Assembly (NCBI GenBank): GCA_910577315.1 | Contig: CAJTME010000007.1 | Location: 88,251-152,250 of the forward strand | Reading direction: 5' to 3' | DNA: 64,000 nucleotides | Source of the DNA: an uncultured Muribaculaceae bacterium | Lineage (GTDB): Bacteria > Bacteroidota > Bacteroidia > Bacteroidales > Muribaculaceae | Shown: one piece after another, positions 24,125 through 33,908 of the stretch | Layout of the letters: each line of letters begins with the position of its first letter | Position numbering within the stretch: the first letter of the stretch is position 1 | Notes under the pieces: model-generated | The model's database searches: none | The model's input: the letters and a program-made list of their open reading frames with translations, nothing else | What the model was told of the DNA's origin: nothing | Program-made: the position numbers and the translations under genes

Positions 24125-24984
24125 AAGAGTTCTTTGAATTTTTCCGACGTTACAGCAAGTGGCTGGTGCTGCTCATATATGTGGCACTCAGCTGCGCTTT
24201 GCTGTTCAATGGCGACCCCTACCGCCACCACCTGTGGCTTACCTCGGCCTCGACCGTGTCGGGCGCAATATACAAGGTAGGCCACAACATAACCTCGTTC
24301 TTCTCGCTGCGCGAGGTAAACGACGACCTCAACCGCCGCAACGCCGTGCTTGAGGCCGAGGTACAGAATCTCAAGGAACAGATAAACACCATGCGCCTGG
24401 CCGGCTTCACCGACACCATGCCCACCCCCGACAGCGTGGCCCACTTCAATTTCATCGTGGCCAACGTAATCAACAACTCGATTCACCACGCCCAGAACTA
24501 TCTCACCGTCGACAAAGGCACCCTCGACGGCGTCCGTCCAGAGATGGGTGTAATCGACCATTCGGGCGTCGTCGGCACCGTCAGCGCCGTCGGACCGCAT
24601 TTCGCCCGCGTCATTTCGTTGCTGAACCCCAACTTCCGCCTCTCCTGCAAAATCAAGAACAGCGACAACTTCGGTTCGCTCGTATGGGACGGCAACAGCC
24701 CGTCGGAAGCATTGCTCGAAGAGCTGCCCAGGCACACCGTGTTCCAGCCCGGCGACACAGTCGTCACCTCGGGCTACTCGGCCGTATTTCCCGCCGGCCT
24801 CCCCGTCGGCACCATCATGCCCGACAACCGCGAGCACAACGAAAACTTCTTCACACTGCGCATAAAGCTCTTCGCCGATTTCTCCCGACTGAGCAACGTG
24901 CAGATTGTCGTCGACAACTACCGTGACGAGCTCGTCGCCGTCGAAGCCAACACCATCGTAAACTCTGACCCCGCCGCAAAATGA
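24121..24984 (+). CDS. mreC: Rod-shape-determining protein MreC
   Basis: The 287-residue product has one N-terminal membrane helix (about 10-28), a coiled coil (about 60-90) and the periplasmic beta-barrel domain with VDKGTLDGVRPEMGVIDHSGVVG. MreC links MreB to the murein synthases. The start is a TTG that overlaps the mreB stop (TTGA); the next possible Met is about 88 residues in, beyond the membrane helix, so the TTG start is well supported. It overlaps mreD by 4 nt. Confidence 0.94.
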   Translation: MKEFFEFFRRYSKWLVLLIYVALSCALLFNGDPYRHHLWLTSASTVSGAIYKVGHNITSFFSLREVNDDLNRRNAVLEAEVQNLKEQINTMRLAGFTDTMPTPDSVAHFNFIVANVINNSIHHAQNYLTVDKGTLDGVRPEMGVIDHSGVVGTVSAVGPHFARVISLLNPNFRLSCKIKNSDNFGSLVWDGNSPSEALLEELPRHTVFQPGDTVVTSGYSAVFPAGLPVGTIMPDNREHNENFFTLRIKLFADFSRLSNVQIVVDNYRDELVAVEANTIVNSDPAAK

Positions 24985-25502
24985 ACAAGACCGCTCTCAG
25001 CCTCCTACTGCTCTTCGTGGTGCTAATTCCTGCCCAGGCGGTGTTCTTCAACAACCTGGTCCTATTCAACGTGGCCGTGCCACTGGTGTTCATATACCTC
25101 ATAATCACCCTGCCGGTCACCTATTCACCCTCCCTGGCAATGACGATTGGCTTCCTCACAGGGGTCTCAATCGACGCTCTCTCCGACACACCGGGCGTCA
25201 ACGCACTGGCTTGCACAGTGCTGGCGTTCGTGCGCCGTCCCATTTTCAACCTGTATATGCCCTCCGACGACGACCTGGCCGACCAGCGCCCGTCGCTCAG
25301 GACAATGGGAACCCCGGCATTTCTCAAATATGCCCTGACCATGGTGGTGCTCTACTGCGCCATGGTTTTCTCAATCGAGGCCATGCAGGTGTTCAACCTA
25401 CGGCTGTACCTGCTACGCGTGGGATGCAGCAGCGTGTTCACTTTCATCATCATCTACGCCATCGCGTGTCTGACCCGCTCCAACCGTGAGAAAAGACTAT
25501 AA
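24981..25502 (+). CDS. mreD: Rod-shape-determining protein MreD
   Basis: The 173-residue product is almost entirely hydrophobic, with about five or six membrane helices, as expected for MreD, the inner-membrane partner of MreC. The PSLAMTIGFLTGVSIDALSD segment, with its short polar turn, is a recognisable MreD feature. Identification leans on its position between mreC and mrdA. The start overlaps the mreC stop by 4 nt and the end overlaps mrdA by 17 nt. Confidence 0.9.
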   Translation: MNKTALSLLLLFVVLIPAQAVFFNNLVLFNVAVPLVFIYLIITLPVTYSPSLAMTIGFLTGVSIDALSDTPGVNALACTVLAFVRRPIFNLYMPSDDDLADQRPSLRTMGTPAFLKYALTMVVLYCAMVFSIEAMQVFNLRLYLLRVGCSSVFTFIIIYAIACLTRSNREKRL

Positions 25503-27345
25503 GCTCGAAAAACGAAAATACATCATCGGCGGCTTCATAATCCTCATCGCCATAATTTATTCCATAAGGCTCTTTGACCTCCAGATTAACGATGAACGTT
25601 ACAAGAAATCTGCCGATTCCAACGCCTTCCTGAAAAAGACGGTGTTCCCCTCGCGCGGCCTTATGTACGACCGTAACGGCGAGCTGGTGGTTTACAACCA
25701 GCCGGCCTACGACGTCATGCTCATTCCGCGCGACGTCCAGCCTTTCGACACGCTCGACTTCTGCGAGACCATACACCTCACCCCCGAGCAACTCCGCAAA
25801 CGTCTCTCCGACATGCGCGACAAGCGCCTCAACCCCGGATATTCGTCCTACACTCCCCAAAAACTCATCACCCAGCTCTCCACCCAGGACTATGGCCGCC
25901 TACAGGAAAAACTATACCGTTTCCCCGGTTTCTATATCCAGAAACGCATCCTGCGCCAGTACAACTACGCCACCGCCGCCAACGTGCTCGGCAACCTGCG
26001 CGAGGTATCGCAGAAAGACATCGACAACGATTCATACTATGCTCCCGGCGACTACACCGGCGACCTCGGGGTGGAACGTTCCTACGAACCCTACCTGCGC
26101 GGAATAAAAGGCGTGGAAATACTTATCCGCGACGCACGCGGACGCATCCAGGGCCGCTATGAGAACGGCGCCCACGACATCGAGCCCATATCGGGACGGG
26201 ATCTCAAGCTCAGCCTCGACATCAAGCTTCAGCAATATGCCGAATCGCTCATGGTCGGCAAGCGCGGCGCGGTGGTAGCCATCGAGCCCAAGACCGGCGA
26301 AATCCTCTGCCTGGTATCCTCGCCCAGCTATGACCCGCGCCTGCTCGTGGGGCGTCCCCGCGGACAGAACTACAAGATGCTCACCGCCGACGAGTCTCTG
26401 CCGCTGTTCGACCGTGCCCTCGGCGGTGCCTATCCTCCCGGCTCTACCTTCAAACCCACCCAGGGCCTCATTTTCCTGCAAGAGGGCATAATAACCACCT
26501 CCACCACCTATCCGTGCTATCACGGATACATCAACGGAGGCCTGCGCGTCGGCTGCCACGCCCACGGCTCGCCGCTGCCACTTAAACCAGCCTTGCAGAC
26601 GTCATGCAACGCATACTTCTGCTGGGGATTCAAGAACATGATTGACCGCCGCTCGAAATACGGTTCGTCGGCCAATGCCTTCGAGGTATGGAAGAATCAC
26701 CTCGTTTCGATGGGCTACGGCTATGCCCTCGGCGTCGACCTGCCTCACGAAAGCCGGGGCTTCCTGCCGAACGCAAAATTTTACAGCAAATTCTACGGCG
26801 AGGGGCATTGGAGTGCCAACACCGTCATTTCAGTTGCCATAGGTCAGGGCGAAATCCTTGCCACCCCTCTCCAGATTGCCAACCTCTCAGCCACGATTGC
26901 CAACCGCGGCTGGTTCATCACTCCGCACGCCGTCAAGGAAATCACCGACACCATACTCCCGTCGGAATACACCGAGCGCCGCCGACCCACCATCGACGAG
27001 CACTGGTATGCTGACATCGCCGAGGGCATGCGCATGGCCGTCACCGGCGGCACCTGCCGACGCGCCGCCATCCCCGGCATCGAAGTCGCCGGCAAAACCG
27101 GTACGGCACAGAACCCACACGGCAAAGACCACTCGGCCTTCATGGGATTCGCCCCCTACGATGACCCCAAGATTGCCGTGGCCGTCTATGTCGAGAACGG
27201 CGGTTTCGGCGCTGTCTTCGGTGTCCCCATCGGCTCGCTGGTGATGGAGAAATACCTCACCGACACCATCTCTCCGTCGAGAAAATATATGGAAGAACAA
27301 ATGTTAAACACCTCGGTATTCTATGCTTCAAAACCCAAACGATAA
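25486..27345 (+). CDS. mrdA: Penicillin-binding protein 2 (rod-complex transpeptidase)
   Basis: The 619-residue product has an N-terminal membrane anchor (KYIIGGFIILIAIIYSIRLF), a pedestal domain with SRGLMYDRNGELV at about 56-68 and a transpeptidase domain. Its motifs are S320-x-x-K323 in GSTFKP, SCN in TSCNAYF and KTG in AGKTGTAQNPHG. PBP2 cross-links murein during elongation together with RodA. The start is GTG and lies inside mreD (17-nt overlap). The protein is of ordinary length and has all three motifs, so it is presumably active. Confidence 0.96.
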   Translation: MRKDYKLEKRKYIIGGFIILIAIIYSIRLFDLQINDERYKKSADSNAFLKKTVFPSRGLMYDRNGELVVYNQPAYDVMLIPRDVQPFDTLDFCETIHLTPEQLRKRLSDMRDKRLNPGYSSYTPQKLITQLSTQDYGRLQEKLYRFPGFYIQKRILRQYNYATAANVLGNLREVSQKDIDNDSYYAPGDYTGDLGVERSYEPYLRGIKGVEILIRDARGRIQGRYENGAHDIEPISGRDLKLSLDIKLQQYAESLMVGKRGAVVAIEPKTGEILCLVSSPSYDPRLLVGRPRGQNYKMLTADESLPLFDRALGGAYPPGSTFKPTQGLIFLQEGIITTSTTYPCYHGYINGGLRVGCHAHGSPLPLKPALQTSCNAYFCWGFKNMIDRRSKYGSSANAFEVWKNHLVSMGYGYALGVDLPHESRGFLPNAKFYSKFYGEGHWSANTVISVAIGQGEILATPLQIANLSATIANRGWFITPHAVKEITDTILPSEYTERRRPTIDEHWYADIAEGMRMAVTGGTCRRAAIPGIEVAGKTGTAQNPHGKDHSAFMGFAPYDDPKIAVAVYVENGGFGAVFGVPIGSLVMEKYLTDTISPSRKYMEEQMLNTSVFYASKPKR

Positions 27346-28789
27346 GACGCCTTCCGTATTCCGCTACGTCGATTGGGTGACGGTGGTGATATACCTGCTG
27401 ATGGTCATCGCCGGCGCGGTCAGCATCTATGCCGCGAGCTATGACTTCGACGAGGCTTCCATATTCTCGTTCACTGAATTTTCGGGAAAACAGATACGAT
27501 GGATAGGACTCGGGCTGTTGCTCGGCTTCTTCATCCTTCTTGTCGACGCCCGGATATTCGAGACGTATGCCTATCCCATCTACATAATATTGCTCGTAGT
27601 CCTCATTATAACGCCTTTCATCGCCCACGACATCAAAGGATCGAAATCGTGGATTACGATAGGGCCCATGAGTCTCCAGCCCGCCGAGTTTGCAAAAGTG
27701 GCCACGGCCCTGGCCCTGGCCAAGCTGTTCAGCACCTACAACTTCGTGCTGAACGCCAAACCGATGAACTACGTAAAGGCCCTCGCCATAATCTTTCTGC
27801 CGATTATATTCATCCTGCTGCAGAACGAGACAGGCTCGGCCCTTGCCTATATGGCCCTCTTTTTCGTGCTCTACCGCGAGGGTATGAGCGGCCTTATCCT
27901 GTTCGCCGCCCTTTTTGCCGTGGTGGTGTTCGTGGTGGCGGTCAAGTTCACAGACCTCATGTTCCTTGGTGTTCCGACTGGCGAATTCACCATAATGGTG
28001 CTCGTGATGATTACGATGACCGCCATGTCGTTCATCTACGACCGCCGTCTCGACCTGCCGCGCAACCTGTTTTTCTGGTTTGCAGGCGTGCTCGTGATTT
28101 CATGGGCGCTCGCCGGGCCGTTCGGCGTAAACGTCCCCGGCCAGGTCATATTGCTCGGCTCAATCGGCGCGGCCTGCGTCTACCTGTCGATCGAAGCACT
28201 CAAGCGCCACCGCATGAAACTCTTCACCCCTGTCGCTACGGCAGTGCTCGCGGTCGGCTTCATGTTCTCGGTCAACTTCGCCTTCCAAAAGCTTCAGCCC
28301 CACCAGCAGCTGCGCATCCTCGTGGTGCTCGGCATCGAGGAAGACCTGCGCGGCGCCGGTTACAACGTGAACCAATCGAAAATCGCCATCGGCTCGGGCG
28401 GACTCACTGGAAAGGGCTTCCTGAACGGCACCCAGACCAAACTTAAATACGTGCCCGAACAGCACACCGACTTCATCTTCTGCACCATCGGCGAGGAGGA
28501 AGGCTTCATGGGTTCGCTCATAGTCGTTGGCCTGTATCTCGCCCTCATCCTGCGCATCATAGCCATCGCCGAACGCCAGCCACGCCCCTTTGGCCGCGTA
28601 TATGCCTACTGTGTGGCATCATACTTCATATTCCATTTCTGCATCAACATAGGAATGGTGATAGGCCTGTGCCCCGTAATCGGCATTCCGCTGCCGTTTT
28701 TCAGCTACGGAGGCTCGTCGCTGTGGGGCTTCACGCTGCTTCTTTTCATACTGCTGCGCCTCGACGCCGCCCGAAAGGCATATAATTGA
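27323..28789 (+). CDS. rodA: Rod-shape glycosyltransferase of the SEDS family
   Basis: The 488-residue product is a SEDS membrane protein, the murein polymerase that pairs with PBP2. Visible motifs are DIKGSKSWITIGPMSLQPAEFAK in the second quarter (the SEDS W-x-x-x-G and PAE motif), EQHTDFIFCTIGEEEGFMGS near 385 and GIPLPFFSYGGSS near the C-terminus. It is longer than E. coli RodA (about 370) because of an extra hydrophobic stretch in the middle, which is common in Bacteroidota. It overlaps mrdA by 23 nt and ends the operon. Confidence 0.96.
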   Translation: MLQNPNDKTPSVFRYVDWVTVVIYLLMVIAGAVSIYAASYDFDEASIFSFTEFSGKQIRWIGLGLLLGFFILLVDARIFETYAYPIYIILLVVLIITPFIAHDIKGSKSWITIGPMSLQPAEFAKVATALALAKLFSTYNFVLNAKPMNYVKALAIIFLPIIFILLQNETGSALAYMALFFVLYREGMSGLILFAALFAVVVFVVAVKFTDLMFLGVPTGEFTIMVLVMITMTAMSFIYDRRLDLPRNLFFWFAGVLVISWALAGPFGVNVPGQVILLGSIGAACVYLSIEALKRHRMKLFTPVATAVLAVGFMFSVNFAFQKLQPHQQLRILVVLGIEEDLRGAGYNVNQSKIAIGSGGLTGKGFLNGTQTKLKYVPEQHTDFIFCTIGEEEGFMGSLIVVGLYLALILRIIAIAERQPRPFGRVYAYCVASYFIFHFCINIGMVIGLCPVIGIPLPFFSYGGSSLWGFTLLLFILLRLDAARKAYN

Positions 28790-28836
28790 CACCTTTGGAC
28801 TTAAAAGGTGTTAACGCCATTTGGAAGCTTGGCGTT
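28789..28836 (+). terminator. Two adjacent hairpins after rodA
   Basis: ACACCTTT (28789-28796) pairs with AAAGGTGT (28804-28811), and AACGCCA (28813-28819) pairs with TGGCGTT (28830-28836). Neither is followed by a strong U-run. They probably end the rod operon, and the second contains the -33 element of the next promoter in its loop. Confidence 0.55.
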
Positions 28837-28851
28837 TATTGCTTAACTTTG
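28820..28851 (+). promoter_or_regulatory. Promoter of the GH13 gene
   Basis: TTTG (28820-28823) and TAACTTTG (28844-28851) are 20 bp apart, a full consensus match. The predicted leader is about 56 nt. Confidence 0.88.
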
Positions 28852-28910
28852 CAGCACCTTACGTATTTACGCGACTTACTTAGAACATTTTAAACCAATC
28901 ATAGCAAGCC

Positions 28911-31661
28911 ATGAAAAAAGCTCTGTTTACCTTGGCGGTAGCGGCATTGGCATGGTCATGGGCCGACGCACAGATCGTCACCACCACCCCATCTCCGCTT
29001 TTCCGAACCAGCCAGGACATCGTACTCACCTACCATCCCGCTGCGGATGGCTCCAACAAAACGTTGGCAAACCTCCCGAAGTCGACCGAACTCTATGCCC
29101 ACATCGGCGTAATCACCACCGCGTCAAAAAGCGATGACGACTGGAAACACGCTCCCACATGGGGCACCAACACTGCCAAATATCAGTTGACTTACAAGGA
29201 GGCCAACACATACGAGCTAAACGTCGGTGACCTCAAATCATACTTCAGCCTCTCCGCCAGCGAGAAAGTCACCAAAATCGCAATCGTATTCCGCACAGCC
29301 GACGGCAAAAAGGAGGGAAAGACCTCGACCGGCGGCAACATCCTTGTCGATGTCCTTCCCGAGGGAGTGACTTTCTCGTCTGATTACACAAACCACACAG
29401 TCTGCGTCGGCACTTCCATCAATCTCTCCGTAATCTCGTCCGAGGCAGCCGACCTTACCATCACCGCCAACGGCACTCAGATTGCCTCCAAGGCAGCCGC
29501 CACATCATTTGATTACAACTACACCTTCACCCAGGAAGGCGAATGTGAACTCGTGGCCACCGCCAAGCAGGTCGACGGCACCGTAACCGAACAAAAGCTC
29601 TCATATACCGTTTTCCCGGCTCCCAAACAAGCCGAATATCCCGGCGGCACACCCAAGATGGGCGCCGTTGCCAACGCCGACGGCTCCGTGACCTTCTGTC
29701 TGGCCGCCCCGCTGAAGCAGCGCGTACAGATTGTCGGCGCATGGGACAACTACGAGCTCAAGGAAGAGCGCGTCATGAACTGCCATACATACGAAGGCAA
29801 CAACTATTTCTGGATTACCATCCCCGCCCTCGACCCCGACACCAAATACCCCTACTATTATATAGTCGACAACGATATTCGTGTAACCGACCCCTACGGG
29901 AAGCTCATCCTTGACCGAAACAACGACACCGCCATCAAAAGCGTATGGGGAGGCACCATGCCTGGGTGGCCCACTGCTGTATCTAATCCCAAACAGCTCG
30001 CCGTTTATTGGGGTAACATGAACAAATATGAATGGAGTGACTTTGAAATTCCCGAACACAGCCAGCTCCTCATCTACGAGATGCTTTTCCGCGACTTCAC
30101 CGGCACCGAAGGCCAGGCAAAGGGCAACGGTACCGTACGCCAGGCAATCGAAAAGATTCCCTACCTTAAGGAACTCGGAGTAAACGCCGTCGAACTGATG
30201 CCCATCATGGAATTTGCAGGCAACAACTCGTGGGGCTACAACACCAACTTCTACTTCGCGCCCGACAAAGCTTACGGCTCGCCCGAAGACTACAAGGACT
30301 TCATCGACATCTGCCACCAAAACGGAATAGCCGTCATCCTCGACATCGTGTTCAACCAGAGCGATGGCCTCCATCCCTGGTATCAGATGTATTCAAAAGA
30401 AAACAATCCTTTCTATAACGCCGTTGCCCCCCACGACTACAATGTGCTCAACGACTGGCGCCAGGAAAATCCCATCGTGCGTCAGCAATGGGACGACTGC
30501 CTGCGATACTGGCTCACCGAGTATAACGTCGATGGCTTCCGCTTTGACCTCGTCAAGGGTCTCGGCGACAGCGACTCGTACGGCGCCGGCACCGAAGCCA
30601 CCAACACTTCCCGTATCAACAACATGAAGCGCCTCCACGGCACAATTACCTCCGTCAAGCCCAACGGCATCCACATCAACGAATTCCTCGGAGGTGCCAC
30701 AGAGGAAACACGTTTTGGCTCCGATGGCCAGCTCATGTGGCAGAAAGTCAGCGACAACGCCTACAAATTTGCTAAAGGCGTCACCGGCGGTTCTTTGGGC
30801 AACTTCAACTGTAACAACACCAAGCGCGGACAATGGGGACGCACCGTAGCCTACTACGAAAGCCACGACGAAGAACGCGCTGCTTACCTTGTAAACACCT
30901 CCGGCAATGCCAACATTAAGGGTAACGAAGAAGCCACATGCCATCGTATCGGCTCCCTCGCCGGACAGATGCTCCTCTCTCCCGGTCCAAAGATGATATG
31001 GCAATTCGGCGAAATCTGTGCAGACCAGACTACCAAATCAGGATCCAATAACAACCTCGACCCCAAGACCGTAGTCTGGAGCTATCTCGACAACGAGAAC
31101 CGCCGCCACGTCCACGACATCTATGCCGACCTTTGCAACCTGCGCATGGACAATCCCAGCCTCTTCTCCGCTGATGCCTCTTGTGTTACATCTGGATTCT
31201 CTTCTGCCTACACCTCTGCACGCTACATCGTCCTCTCATACGGCGACACCGAAGTTGTCGGCATGTTCAATCCCGCCGTTGACGGAGCCGCACGCACCGT
31301 CACCGCCACCGTATCGAACATCACTCCCGACAACAGCCAGTTCATCACCGGCTCAAAGGGTCTTCAGCCCGTCCTCACCTCAGATGAGGCCGGTAAGGTT
31401 TCGGTCAGCCTCGCTCCCAACACCTTCGCTGTCTTCGCATCGAAAAACATATCGGGCGTCGAGGACATCGTATCCGACTTCACATCCGCGCCCAAGGCCA
31501 GCGTCTTTGGCGGCAACGGCGAAATCGTGATTGTCGGTGAATACACCAACGCCGAGGTCTACGACATCCAGGGCCACAGCATCGGCCGTCTCAACGGTCT
31601 TGCCAAGGGCATCTACATCGTCCGCGTCGACGGTGCGGTTGCCAAGGTGGCCGTGAAATAA
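28911..31661 (+). CDS. Secreted GH13 alpha-amylase-family enzyme with type IX secretion-like C-terminus
   Basis: The 916-residue product has a signal peptide (KKALFTLAVAALAWSWADA), beta-sandwich domains to about residue 360, with a CBM48/starch-branching-like segment (FCLAAPLKQRVQIVGAWDNYE) near 265, and a GH13 barrel. The catalytic set appears complete: nucleophile D546 in GFRFDLVKG, acid/base E591 in HINEFLGG and D653 in ESHDEE. It should cleave alpha-glucans. The last 75 residues resemble a type A sorting domain of the type IX secretion system (AEVYDIQGHSIGRLNGLAKG then IYIVRVDGAVAKVAVK), which would place it on the surface or outside. It is monocistronic, with a consensus promoter before it and a terminator after. 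Confidence 0.88.
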   Translation: MKKALFTLAVAALAWSWADAQIVTTTPSPLFRTSQDIVLTYHPAADGSNKTLANLPKSTELYAHIGVITTASKSDDDWKHAPTWGTNTAKYQLTYKEANTYELNVGDLKSYFSLSASEKVTKIAIVFRTADGKKEGKTSTGGNILVDVLPEGVTFSSDYTNHTVCVGTSINLSVISSEAADLTITANGTQIASKAAATSFDYNYTFTQEGECELVATAKQVDGTVTEQKLSYTVFPAPKQAEYPGGTPKMGAVANADGSVTFCLAAPLKQRVQIVGAWDNYELKEERVMNCHTYEGNNYFWITIPALDPDTKYPYYYIVDNDIRVTDPYGKLILDRNNDTAIKSVWGGTMPGWPTAVSNPKQLAVYWGNMNKYEWSDFEIPEHSQLLIYEMLFRDFTGTEGQAKGNGTVRQAIEKIPYLKELGVNAVELMPIMEFAGNNSWGYNTNFYFAPDKAYGSPEDYKDFIDICHQNGIAVILDIVFNQSDGLHPWYQMYSKENNPFYNAVAPHDYNVLNDWRQENPIVRQQWDDCLRYWLTEYNVDGFRFDLVKGLGDSDSYGAGTEATNTSRINNMKRLHGTITSVKPNGIHINEFLGGATEETRFGSDGQLMWQKVSDNAYKFAKGVTGGSLGNFNCNNTKRGQWGRTVAYYESHDEERAAYLVNTSGNANIKGNEEATCHRIGSLAGQMLLSPGPKMIWQFGEICADQTTKSGSNNNLDPKTVVWSYLDNENRRHVHDIYADLCNLRMDNPSLFSADASCVTSGFSSAYTSARYIVLSYGDTEVVGMFNPAVDGAARTVTATVSNITPDNSQFITGSKGLQPVLTSDEAGKVSVSLAPNTFAVFASKNISGVEDIVSDFTSAPKASVFGGNGEIVIVGEYTNAEVYDIQGHSIGRLNGLAKGIYIVRVDGAVAKVAVK

Positions 31662-31681
31662 CTCTTTCACAAACAGAATTC

Positions 31682-31716
31682 AAACAGACAGGCGTGCGCG
31701 CCTGTCTGTTTTGTTT
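31682..31716 (+). terminator. Terminator of the GH13 gene
   Basis: A 13-bp stem (AAACAGACAGGCG at 31682-31694 with its complement at 31699-31711) with a TGCG tetraloop, followed by T-rich sequence. Confidence 0.93.
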
Positions 31717-31728
31717 TATGCAAAAAAG

Positions 31729-31759
31729 TTGGCGAAAATCTATTTTTTCCGTATTTTTG
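31729..31759 (+). promoter_or_regulatory. Promoter of the prolyl oligopeptidase unit
   Basis: TTG (31729-31731) and TATTTTTG (31752-31759) are 20 bp apart. The leader is predicted to be about 13 nt. Confidence 0.85.
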
Positions 31760-31775
31760 CAAAAATTCCACGCTA

Positions 31776-33908
31776 ATGAAAAAACTCATTTTACCTGCAA
31801 TGGCCATTATTGCAACCGCTGCGGGAGCCACCGCCCCGCTGACCTATCCGACGGCTCCCGCCGACGGAACAACATACGAAGCGTTCGGCATCACTGTTGA
31901 CGACCGCTTCCGTCCCCTCGAAAACGACACCGCCGCCGCTACTCTCGCATGGGTCGAGGCCGAAAACAAGGTGACCCAGGACTACCTGTCGCAGATTCCA
32001 TTCCGACAGGCCATCCGCGATCGCCTCACCGTCCTCAACAACTATGCCAAGACCGGGCTGCCCTACAAGGAAGAGGACGGAAAGTATTACTGGTATTTCA
32101 ACGACGGCCTGCGCAACCAGAGCGTGCTCTACCGCGGTGCGACACCCTACGACAAAAACGCCGAGGTATTCCTCGACCCCAACACGCTCAGCGAGGACGG
32201 AACCGTGGCCTTGACCGGCGTATTCCAGAGCAAGGACGGCAAGCACACCGCCTACACCATATCGCGCAGCGGCTCCGACTGGACTGAAATCTACGTCATG
32301 GACACCGCCACCCGTCAGCTCCTCCCCGACCATATCGAATGGGCAAAGTTCACCGGCGCCTCGTGGGACGGCGACGGCTTCTATTACAGCGCATATCCCC
32401 GTCCCGAGGCCGGTAAGGAATTTTCAAACGCCAACGAATTCCACACCGTCTACTACCACCGCCTCGGCACCCCGCAGAGCGAGGACCGCGTCGTGTATGA
32501 GAACCGCAAGGAACCCCTCCACTTCCATCAGGCCGATGTCACCGAGGACGGACGCTTCCTTCTCGTTCAGGGCGGCGGCCAGGGATTCGGCAATTCACTC
32601 TATGTGAAGGACCTTTCAAATCCTGCCTCAGAATGGGTGACAATCGAAAACGGCATGGACATCGTGCTCTCGGTCATCGACACCACTCCCGACGGGCACC
32701 TGCTCGTCTACACCTCGGCCGACGCGCCCCTCTACCGGCTTGTGGAAATCGACCCCGCCAATCCGGCCCGCGGAAACTGGAAAGAAATAATTCCGCAGGA
32801 CGACAGCGCCGTGCTGACCGCGGTCTATCCCACCGCCGGCAAGCTCATAGCCCTCTATGACCGCGACGCGTCAAACCACGCCTACCTCCTCTCGGCCGAC
32901 GGAAAACGCATCTGCGAGATTGAATTCCCCACCTACGGCGCTGCCTCTTTCTCGGCCTCGAAAAAGAATCCCGAGGTGTTCTACGCCTTCTCCTCGTTCA
33001 CCTATCCCTCGGCCATCTACGCCTACGACACCGACAAGCAGGCCAGCACACTCGTTCACGCCACCGAAGTCGCCGGCCTCAATCCCGACGATTACATGAC
33101 CGAACAAGTGTTCTACACCTCCAAGGACGGCACAAAAGTGCCCATGTTCATCACCTATAAGAAAGGTTTGAAGAAAGACGGCACGAATCCCGTCTACCTC
33201 TACGGCTACGGGGGCTTCAACGTAACCCTCAACCCCGGCTTCTCGGCCTCACGCATGTTCTGGCTTGAAAACGGAGGCATCTACGCCCAGGCCAACCTGC
33301 GCGGCGGCGCCGAATATGGCGACGCATGGCACGAAGCCGGCACCAAGATGCACAAGCAGAACGTGTTTGACGATTTCATCTCGGCCGGCGAACACATGGT
33401 TTCCGAAGGCTGGACCACACCCCGGCTTCTCACCATCGAGGGCGGCTCGAACGGCGGCCTGCTGGTGGGCGCATGCGTGAACCAGCGTCCCGACCTGTTC
33501 CGCGTCGCCATTCCCCGCGTGGGCGTGATGGACATGATGCGCTACCACCTCTTCACAATCGGTTGGAACTGGGCCAGCGACTACGGCACCGCCGATGACT
33601 CGCGCGAGATGGCCCAATATCTCCTCGGCTATTCGCCGCTCCACACCATCAAGAACGACGGCACTCCCTACCCCGCAATCCTCGTCACCACCGCCGACCA
33701 CGACGACCGCGTCGTGCCCGCCCACTCGTTCAAATACGCCGCCGCCCTGCAGGCCGCCAACACCGGCAGCGAGCCCAAACTCATCCGCATCGACTCAAAG
33801 GCCGGTCACGGTGCAGGCAAGCCCATCAGCAAGCAGCTCGACGAATGGATGGACATCTACTCGTTCGTGTTCCATAACCTCGGCCGCACTCCTGCCACCG
33901 CAAAGTGA
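31776..33908 (+). CDS. Prolyl oligopeptidase-family serine peptidase (S9A), exported
   Basis: The 710-residue product has a short signal peptide (KKLILPAMAIIATAAGATA), a seven-bladed propeller (about 75-420) and a C-terminal alpha/beta hydrolase. The catalytic triad is S558 in EGGSNGG, Asp in the ADHDDRV motif at about 641-645 and H678 in KAGHGAG. Members cut short peptides after proline. The propeller excludes large substrates, so it probably processes oligopeptides in the periplasm. It overlaps the next gene by 4 nt and is expressed from its own consensus promoter. Confidence 0.95.
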   Translation: MKKLILPAMAIIATAAGATAPLTYPTAPADGTTYEAFGITVDDRFRPLENDTAAATLAWVEAENKVTQDYLSQIPFRQAIRDRLTVLNNYAKTGLPYKEEDGKYYWYFNDGLRNQSVLYRGATPYDKNAEVFLDPNTLSEDGTVALTGVFQSKDGKHTAYTISRSGSDWTEIYVMDTATRQLLPDHIEWAKFTGASWDGDGFYYSAYPRPEAGKEFSNANEFHTVYYHRLGTPQSEDRVVYENRKEPLHFHQADVTEDGRFLLVQGGGQGFGNSLYVKDLSNPASEWVTIENGMDIVLSVIDTTPDGHLLVYTSADAPLYRLVEIDPANPARGNWKEIIPQDDSAVLTAVYPTAGKLIALYDRDASNHAYLLSADGKRICEIEFPTYGAASFSASKKNPEVFYAFSSFTYPSAIYAYDTDKQASTLVHATEVAGLNPDDYMTEQVFYTSKDGTKVPMFITYKKGLKKDGTNPVYLYGYGGFNVTLNPGFSASRMFWLENGGIYAQANLRGGAEYGDAWHEAGTKMHKQNVFDDFISAGEHMVSEGWTTPRLLTIEGGSNGGLLVGACVNQRPDLFRVAIPRVGVMDMMRYHLFTIGWNWASDYGTADDSREMAQYLLGYSPLHTIKNDGTPYPAILVTTADHDDRVVPAHSFKYAAALQAANTGSEPKLIRIDSKAGHGAGKPISKQLDEWMDIYSFVFHNLGRTPATAK

